Shown here piece after piece: positions 59,141-64,000 of a DNA stretch of 64,000 bases. Below the pieces are notes generated by a model, which had not been told where the DNA came from, ran no database searches, and was given only the letters and a program-made list of their open reading frames with translations. The DNA lies in the NCBI RefSeq assembly GCF_042932805.1, contig NZ_CP170633.1, positions 1,922,001 to 1,986,000 of the forward strand, read 5' to 3'. Position 1 is the stretch's first letter, and each line of letters begins with the position of its first letter. The DNA comes from Ascidiaceihabitans sp029251465. Lineage in GTDB: Bacteria > Pseudomonadota > Alphaproteobacteria > Rhodobacterales > Rhodobacteraceae. The translations under genes were made by a program, and so were the position numbers.

Positions 59141-60555
59141 CACAACCGATCCCCGATCAGAAATTGCGCGGCGCGGTCCATCCAAATATGTGGCGGCCCA
59201 TCGCCGGGGTTCAGCGACAAACGCGCAGGGGAAAACCGCATGACCTGATAATCCTGATCGAGCCAGACTTCTGCCCCGTCGCGCGCCGCCCCCAACAAAT
59301 GATTGGGGTCTTTTGGCAAATCACCGGGGTAAAACGCTGCCTGTTTGCCGCTGTCCAGCAACGTGCCGCGCACGACGTTCAGGGGCGCGCCATCGTGTGT
59401 CATCGTGTCTTCGGTCGTGGCGCGCAATGCGGCAATCGACAGGGCCGAGGTCTGCGCACCGGCAAAGCGCGCCTTGTCGCGGGCATCGCGGGTCAAGGCC
59501 TCCATGATCGCGGTCATTTGCGGGTGCTGGGCGTGGTGCAGATGATCTGCTTTGGTTGCTGCAAACAGGATTTTCTCGACCCGCTTGCCCAACACCAACT
59601 TGCTGAGGAACGCGTTGCGCCCTGGTCGAAAGCTCGACAAAATCTCGGTCATCGCGCCGCGCATATCCTCGACCGCGCGCGGACCATTGTGGATCGCGCC
59701 GAGCACATCAACCAGCACAACTTGACGGTCGATGCGCGAGAAATGATCACGGAAAAAAGGTTTCACAACTTGTGATTTATACGCCTTGTAGCGTCGCTCC
59801 ATCTCGCGGATCAGGGATTTGCGCGGGGCAGTGCCACCCTTTGGCAAAGGCGCGAACGTCAAGACGGGGGAACCAGCCAAATCACCGGGCAACAAAAACC
59901 GCCCCGGTGTGCAGTCGTAAAACCCATCGTCGCGTGCGGCGTTTAAATACCCTGCAAAATCAGCGGCTAAGGCTTGGGCGACAGGTTCATCCAGCTTGGC
60001 CTCAGGATCGGTGTTTTGGACGCGTGCGAGGTACTCTTTGGCCTGCGAACGATCCGCAATCCGGTCCAAAACTTGGGACGACCATTCACCATAACTTAGA
60101 TCAAGTAGCGCCAAATCCAGCAACCATTCGCCCGGATAATCAACGATATCAATGTGGATCGTGCGCGGGCCTTGCAAGCCGGCCAACAACCCCTTGGGGC
60201 GCACACGCAATGACACGCGCAACTCGCTAATCGCACGGGTGCTGTCGGGCCACGTCGGCGTCGATGAGCTGAGCGCGCTCAGGTGTGCCTCGTAGTCGAA
60301 ACGCGGAACGGTATCGTCCGGTTGTGGTTGCAAAAACGCCGCATCAATGCGCCCCTCTTTTGCAGCCAGCAGATGTGGCATGCGTCCGGAATTTAGCAAA
60401 TTCGCAACCAAAGACGTGATAAAGACCGTCTTGCCAGAGCGCGCCAACCCGGTCACGCCCAGCCGGATCACAGGCTCAAAAAAGAGACCATTTACCGTGT
60501 CGGAAACGTTTTCGGCACTGCGCATCACGCCGTCAGCCAGTCTAGAAAGTACCAC
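59140..60555 (-). CDS. ycjX: YcjX family GTPase-like protein (DUF463)
   Basis: A 471-residue P-loop protein: Walker A GLARSGKT (36-43) after PVIRLGVT, DIVDYPGEWLLD as the switch-II/Walker B region, and VLVDVLGAIHNG near residue 275. YcjX of other bacteria binds nucleotide and sits with YcjF. The start is GTG at 60555, chosen because the N-terminus VLSRLADGVMRSAENVSD matches homologues better than the ATG ten codons later. First gene of ycjX-GNAT-ycjF. Confidence 0.92.
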   Translation of the reverse strand: MVLSRLADGVMRSAENVSDTVNGLFFEPVIRLGVTGLARSGKTVFITSLVANLLNSGRMPHLLAAKEGRIDAAFLQPQPDDTVPRFDYEAHLSALSSSTPTWPDSTRAISELRVSLRVRPKGLLAGLQGPRTIHIDIVDYPGEWLLDLALLDLSYGEWSSQVLDRIADRSQAKEYLARVQNTDPEAKLDEPVAQALAADFAGYLNAARDDGFYDCTPGRFLLPGDLAGSPVLTFAPLPKGGTAPRKSLIREMERRYKAYKSQVVKPFFRDHFSRIDRQVVLVDVLGAIHNGPRAVEDMRGAMTEILSSFRPGRNAFLSKLVLGKRVEKILFAATKADHLHHAQHPQMTAIMEALTRDARDKARFAGAQTSALSIAALRATTEDTMTHDGAPLNVVRGTLLDSGKQAAFYPGDLPKDPNHLLGAARDGAEVWLDQDYQVMRFSPARLSLNPGDGPPHIWMDRAAQFLIGDRL

Positions 60556-60641
60556 GCGCGCCCTCGCCCTATGTTTACGACCCTTAACATAGGCAGCCCG
60601 TAGGGATTGCCCAAGGGGAAAAGCCGCGATAGGGCTGCGTT

Positions 60642-61409
60642 ATGCCTCGTTTCGCGCTCAAAGTTGAATATCATGGTGGCCCGTTTGCGGGCTGGCAACG
60701 CCAACCAGACCGCCCGTCTGTGCAGGGCGCAATCGAGGCTGCCTTGGCCAAAATTGAACCCCGCGCACATAAAACTGCAGCGGCAGGGCGCACGGACAAG
60801 GGTGTGCATGGTTTGGCCCAAGTCGCGCATTGCGATCTTGAAAAAGACTGGGATGCCTTCCGGCTGACCGAGGCGATTAACTATCACCTGAAGCCCAATC
60901 CGGTGTCGATTGTTGCCTGTGCAAAAGTTGATGATGAATGGCACGCGCGGTTTTCAGCGCTTGAGCGGCGCTACCTGTTTCGCATTCTGATGCGCCGTGC
61001 GCCCAGCGCGCACATGGCCGGTCTGGTCTGGCAAGTGAACGAAGAATTGGACATCGATGCAATGCGCCAAGGGGCCAAGCATTTGATTGGTCACCACGAT
61101 TTTACCACCTTTCGATCGTCGATCTGTCAATCCGCTAGTCCGCTGAAGACGTTGGATGAATTGCGCATGGAGTGGGTCGAAACGATCTACGGGCCCGAAG
61201 TGCATTTCCACGTGCGCGCCCGGTCTTTCTTGCACAATCAGGTCCGCAGTTTTGTCGGCACGCTTGAGCGCGTCGGCCTTGGGAAATGGTCACCCGATCG
61301 TGTCGCCACAGCCCTTGCCGCACGTGATCGCGCCGCTTGCGGACCCGTCAGCCCGCCCAATGGTTTGTATCTGGCCGGTGTCGAATACGCAGATGATCCG
61401 TTCGCCTAA
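60642..61409 (+). CDS. truA: tRNA pseudouridine(38-40) synthase TruA
   Basis: A 255-residue TruA modifying U38-40 in the anticodon stem. The catalytic Asp52 lies in AGRTDKGVHGLAQ, FHVRARSFLHNQVRSFVGTL (about 182-201) is the second family signature, and LTEAINYHLKPNP sits between them. It is divergent from ycjX with an 86-base gap and converges with the DUF3726 gene, whose stop abuts it. Confidence 0.97.
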   Translation: MPRFALKVEYHGGPFAGWQRQPDRPSVQGAIEAALAKIEPRAHKTAAAGRTDKGVHGLAQVAHCDLEKDWDAFRLTEAINYHLKPNPVSIVACAKVDDEWHARFSALERRYLFRILMRRAPSAHMAGLVWQVNEELDIDAMRQGAKHLIGHHDFTTFRSSICQSASPLKTLDELRMEWVETIYGPEVHFHVRARSFLHNQVRSFVGTLERVGLGKWSPDRVATALAARDRAACGPVSPPNGLYLAGVEYADDPFA

Positions 61410-61880
61410 CTAGTCGTTGTCGGTCAAACCTGCGCCCGCGCCACCGACGCGCGATTGTTCCGTTTCGGGCACATAGGTCAGGGCCGCCAAGGCCCGCCAG
61501 CCGTCGATCATTTTTGAGGTCACTGTAATTCGCGCAGGTAGTTTGACCTTTTCAAATCGGGTTGTGTCGATTGTGAATCCGGCCTCGGTTTCATCAACTG
61601 CGTAGGGCAAGCCATTGGCATAGCTGCGCAAAAGATCCTGTTTTGGGCATTCAACCGCGCCGCCCCCTTGGGACAAACACGCCGTCAATTGCACTGGAAA
61701 AGACAGGATTGGCCCGCCTGGTAGCGCATCCAATGCGCCCTGCACATCCGCCGCATCAAAGCCGCGCGCGATGTGCAAGGCACCCGCTTTTCCGAATGCG
61801 CTTGCTTGCCCTGCAGGTGCGCCGCCGCCTCGGGCCGCTTTGCTCAGCAGTGCTTCAATTTCGTTGACAGAAAACTGCAT
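61410..61880 (-). CDS. DUF3726 family protein
   Basis: A 156-residue soluble protein beginning MQFSVNEIEALLSKAARGGG, the pattern of DUF3726. It includes a Cys pair (VQLTACLSQGGGAVECPKQD) and the C-terminal RVGGAGAGLTDND. The ATG at 61880 overlaps the stop of the upstream gene (ATGA). No activity is known for the family. It completes a three-gene unit with an M19 dipeptidase and a 549-residue protein. Confidence 0.75.
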   Translation of the reverse strand: MQFSVNEIEALLSKAARGGGAPAGQASAFGKAGALHIARGFDAADVQGALDALPGGPILSFPVQLTACLSQGGGAVECPKQDLLRSYANGLPYAVDETEAGFTIDTTRFEKVKLPARITVTSKMIDGWRALAALTYVPETEQSRVGGAGAGLTDND

Positions 61881-63529
61881 CACGGGGCCTCGTAGATTGG
61901 CAACCACCAATCATCGGCATGTGCGTCTAATTCGTCACGTAATGGCGCGCCCTGGCACAGAGTAATTCGCGTCCACAAATCCGATTTAGGATCAAATTTT
62001 GACGCCCCGAAAAACGATAATTTGCATCGCAACATGTCGATGGGCAAGCAATCAGCAGCGATCATATTGTCCTGAATTTCGCCATATGGATAGCGGGCGG
62101 CCAACTGCACCCGCTCCAACGCCAACCCATGCTGCGGATGAGTAGTGAGGAATGCGGCTAACGGTTGCGCCGCGTCGGGTAAATCCGCATGCAACGCGGC
62201 AATCCGGCGCGCGATATCAAGCGGGCTTTCACGGTGCGCACCCGGTTCATCAAAGCGATCCCCAAGGCGTGGTTCCAGCTTGGCTTCGCTGACGTACCAG
62301 AACTGTTGGCACTGCGATTTATCCTCATAATCAAGGGTCAACGCCCATGAGAAATGCTGATCAATCGCGGTTTTCACCCTGTCTGTATCTGCACAATAGT
62401 CGGCGACCGGACCAATTGGATCGGCCATGCATTCGGTCAGCCCATCGATCAAATCGGCAAAGGGTTCCATGATTAGTGCGCCCATAAGCTCTTGAACATC
62501 ATCAGAAAATTTATCAGCGTCCCGCATAACACGGTCAAGTGGCTTCTGATCATCTAAAGCGTTTAGCGCGTCACAGGCGTGTCCCCAATCGACACGCAAC
62601 CGTTCGATCCGCGCCTGGTGTTTTGGGTCAGGAACCTGCCATTGATCCAAATGCCGCGTTGCACGGATTGCAAGTGCGCGCAGTCGGTTTTGCTGCGCGT
62701 CATCTAGCCGCGAAATCGCACGAACACGCGCCAATCCTGTTTCGCGCGCCAGCATCCAGTTGTTCAACAAAACGGGGTGCGTCACCAAAAACGGAGCCAT
62801 CCCCAAGCCTGTCGAATTGCCGATACCCAAGTGCCGTTTGAAACGCCGATCAAGGGTGCCCTGCCCCACGTGTTCGGCCAAATCATGGGTGAAATTTCGG
62901 ATCATCCAGACGGTCAGCATTTCAGCGGCAAACGGCCCTGTCAGCCCGGGGCGATCTTCGATCAAGCCACGATCTGCGATCCCGAATTTGCCGTTGCCAT
63001 AGACCGCTGTCGTGCGCATCAGGTAGCCGACAGAGCGGATCATATCGTCATCTGGCTGCTCGCCGTTTCGCAGCGCATCGGTCACATGCTGAAACAGCCG
63101 CACCGACTTATTTGCCCGGCTCAGAACCAGATCACGTTCGGTAAAACGCCCGGCTTCTTGCAGCGGTGCATTGGCTGAAATCCGGTTCAGTTCGGCGGTG
63201 TCCGGCACGCCGTCATACAGGACATAGGCGCTGTCCCATGCCTCTGCGATCACGCGATCCGTGCGTTTTTCTGGCGGCAAATCGTTAGAAACCGCGACCA
63301 AAGAATAGGTGTGACCGCCCAGGTTCAGGCTATAAACGGCCCGCCCAAATCCGTTTTTGCACATGTCCCAAACCGGGCGGGTGACGGTCACATTTTCCGC
63401 AGCCATACGGCGGATCAAACTGCGCAAAAACGACAGTCGCGTCGGAAACATTGCCCCCATCCGCGACAGTCGCATCACCTGTGAGGGCGGGCGCAATGGC
63501 ACTTGGTCAGGGGCGACAAAATCTTTCAT
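61880..63529 (-). CDS. conserved hypothetical protein of the dipeptidase operon
   Basis: A 549-residue soluble protein with no membrane helix. The first 150 residues form a mixed domain (RAVYSLNLGGHTYSLVAVSN, then RVIAEAWDSAYVLYDG); the rest is mainly helical with many Asp, Arg and His. I recognise no catalytic motif. The ATG at 63529 overlaps the dipeptidase stop and its own stop overlaps the DUF3726 start, so the three are co-translated. Dipeptidase homologues of this sort can neighbour dimethylglycine demethylase genes in other proteobacteria, but that is only a hint. Confidence 0.75.
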   Translation of the reverse strand: MKDFVAPDQVPLRPPSQVMRLSRMGAMFPTRLSFLRSLIRRMAAENVTVTRPVWDMCKNGFGRAVYSLNLGGHTYSLVAVSNDLPPEKRTDRVIAEAWDSAYVLYDGVPDTAELNRISANAPLQEAGRFTERDLVLSRANKSVRLFQHVTDALRNGEQPDDDMIRSVGYLMRTTAVYGNGKFGIADRGLIEDRPGLTGPFAAEMLTVWMIRNFTHDLAEHVGQGTLDRRFKRHLGIGNSTGLGMAPFLVTHPVLLNNWMLARETGLARVRAISRLDDAQQNRLRALAIRATRHLDQWQVPDPKHQARIERLRVDWGHACDALNALDDQKPLDRVMRDADKFSDDVQELMGALIMEPFADLIDGLTECMADPIGPVADYCADTDRVKTAIDQHFSWALTLDYEDKSQCQQFWYVSEAKLEPRLGDRFDEPGAHRESPLDIARRIAALHADLPDAAQPLAAFLTTHPQHGLALERVQLAARYPYGEIQDNMIAADCLPIDMLRCKLSFFGASKFDPKSDLWTRITLCQGAPLRDELDAHADDWWLPIYEAP

Positions 63530-64000
63530 GCGGCAGGTCCGAAACTGGTGTCATAAAAGCGCAACCAGTTGTCACCCATGATGCCATCGATCTCTGATTT
63601 GGACATGCCTGTCGCTGCTAACCCTTTGGCAATATTTCCAAAATGTCGGTTGTCTTCGAACCAGCTTGGCATCGGTGGAAAGCCTGCATTGCTGGCGGAC
63701 CCTTCACCGTAGTCGATCATTTTTGACCATCGCCCGACGCGCATCCACTCAACAATGCTGTCGGGTTGATCTTGGCACAGGTCTGTGCCGATCCCGAGGT
63801 TTTGTGCACCGTAACGGTTGGCGGCCTCCGCGATCATCTGGCAAAAACTGTCTAACGTACACTCAGGCCCACCCGCCAAATGGTGCGGGTAGATCGAGAA
63901 CCCCAACATGCCCCCACGCGCGGTCAAGGCGGTGATCACCTCGTCCGATTTGTTGCGCAAGGCAGGGTGCCACCACGCAGGATTTGCATGGGTGATGGCG
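63526..64000 (-). CDS. membrane dipeptidase (peptidase M19, renal dipeptidase family), C-terminal part
   Basis: The open frame continues past the window edge; only the last 158 codons are present. The reading THANPAWWHP just inside the edge followed by LRNKSDEVITAL matches the M19 signature (THSNP..), and LGIGTDLCQD is the usual Gly-x-Asp metal-region motif. M19 enzymes are two-zinc dipeptidases. It is the first of three overlapping genes on this strand. The short ORF inside the window that begins with TTG is not the true start. Confidence 0.88.
   Translation of the reverse strand, partial: AITHANPAWWHPALRNKSDEVITALTARGGMLGFSIYPHHLAGGPECTLDSFCQMIAEAANRYGAQNLGIGTDLCQDQPDSIVEWMRVGRWSKMIDYGEGSASNAGFPPMPSWFEDNRHFGNIAKGLAATGMSKSEIDGIMGDNWLRFYDTSFGPAA

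Overview
The window is a chromosomal stretch of an alphaproteobacterium, most likely a marine Rhodobacterales (Roseobacter-type) bacterium. This rests on gene content and synteny: urea ABC transporter plus urease, a helicase / S4 protein / 7Fe ferredoxin / CarD block, ycjX-ycjF with a GNAT gene between them, HemP with a cysteine-containing partner, and ribosomal protein L9 with a long acidic tail. Codon use favours G/C in third positions throughout. I saw no rRNA or tRNA gene, insertion sequence, prophage or CRISPR array. Genes are packed tightly, and many neighbours share a 4-base ATGA or GTGA stop/start overlap.

Layout. 1-1406 (minus): fatty-acid genes fabD, a small membrane protein and the first codons of fabG. 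1631-3503: a cytochrome b561-YceI fusion facing a separate YceI gene. 4448-5709: rpsF-rpsR-rplI. 5976-10901: urease operon ureDABCEFG. 10898-16797 (minus): urea transporter urtABCDE, whose 3' end meets the urease operon in a shared TTAA. 17363-18321: iron/haem-type promoter region, a small unannotated ORF, hemP and a cysteine-containing partner. 18483-28029: a LysR regulator followed by seven tightly linked catabolic genes (hydantoinase A and B, FAD oxidoreductase, HpaI-type aldolase, aminotransferase, uronate-dehydrogenase-like protein, SDR lacking its YxxxK motif). 28052-33616: hypothetical secreted protein, GT-like protein, O-acetylhomoserine sulfhydrylase, and a large bitopic protein resembling secretion/pilus assembly factors. 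33655-39147: 4-hydroxyphenylpyruvate dioxygenase with a divergent Lrp regulator, a K+/H+ antiporter, and cobT/cobS for B12. 39208-44243 (minus): carD, fdxA, S4 protein, SUV3-like helicase, TPR protein. 44328-51448 (plus): SCP2 protein, lipase-like hydrolase, ligase-associated exonuclease and ATP-dependent DNA ligase, amidohydrolase, oligoendopeptidase F, GNAT. 51450-60555 (minus): TraR-type zinc finger, ileS, DUF2339 protein, ycjF, GNAT, ycjX. 60642-61409: truA. 61410-64000 (minus): DUF3726 protein, a 549-residue unknown and an M19 dipeptidase cut by the window edge.

How the genes work together. The two nitrogen operons form a complete urea uptake and hydrolysis unit. The best candidate for an undescribed system is the 19503-28029 operon. 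Its enzymes could open a cyclic amide, oxidise or transaminate the product and cleave the resulting 2-oxo acid by retro-aldol reaction. The substrate cannot be told from sequence. A family of near-identical hairpins with ACA/TGT triloops occurs at four gene ends (2863, 2896, 37254, 51746).
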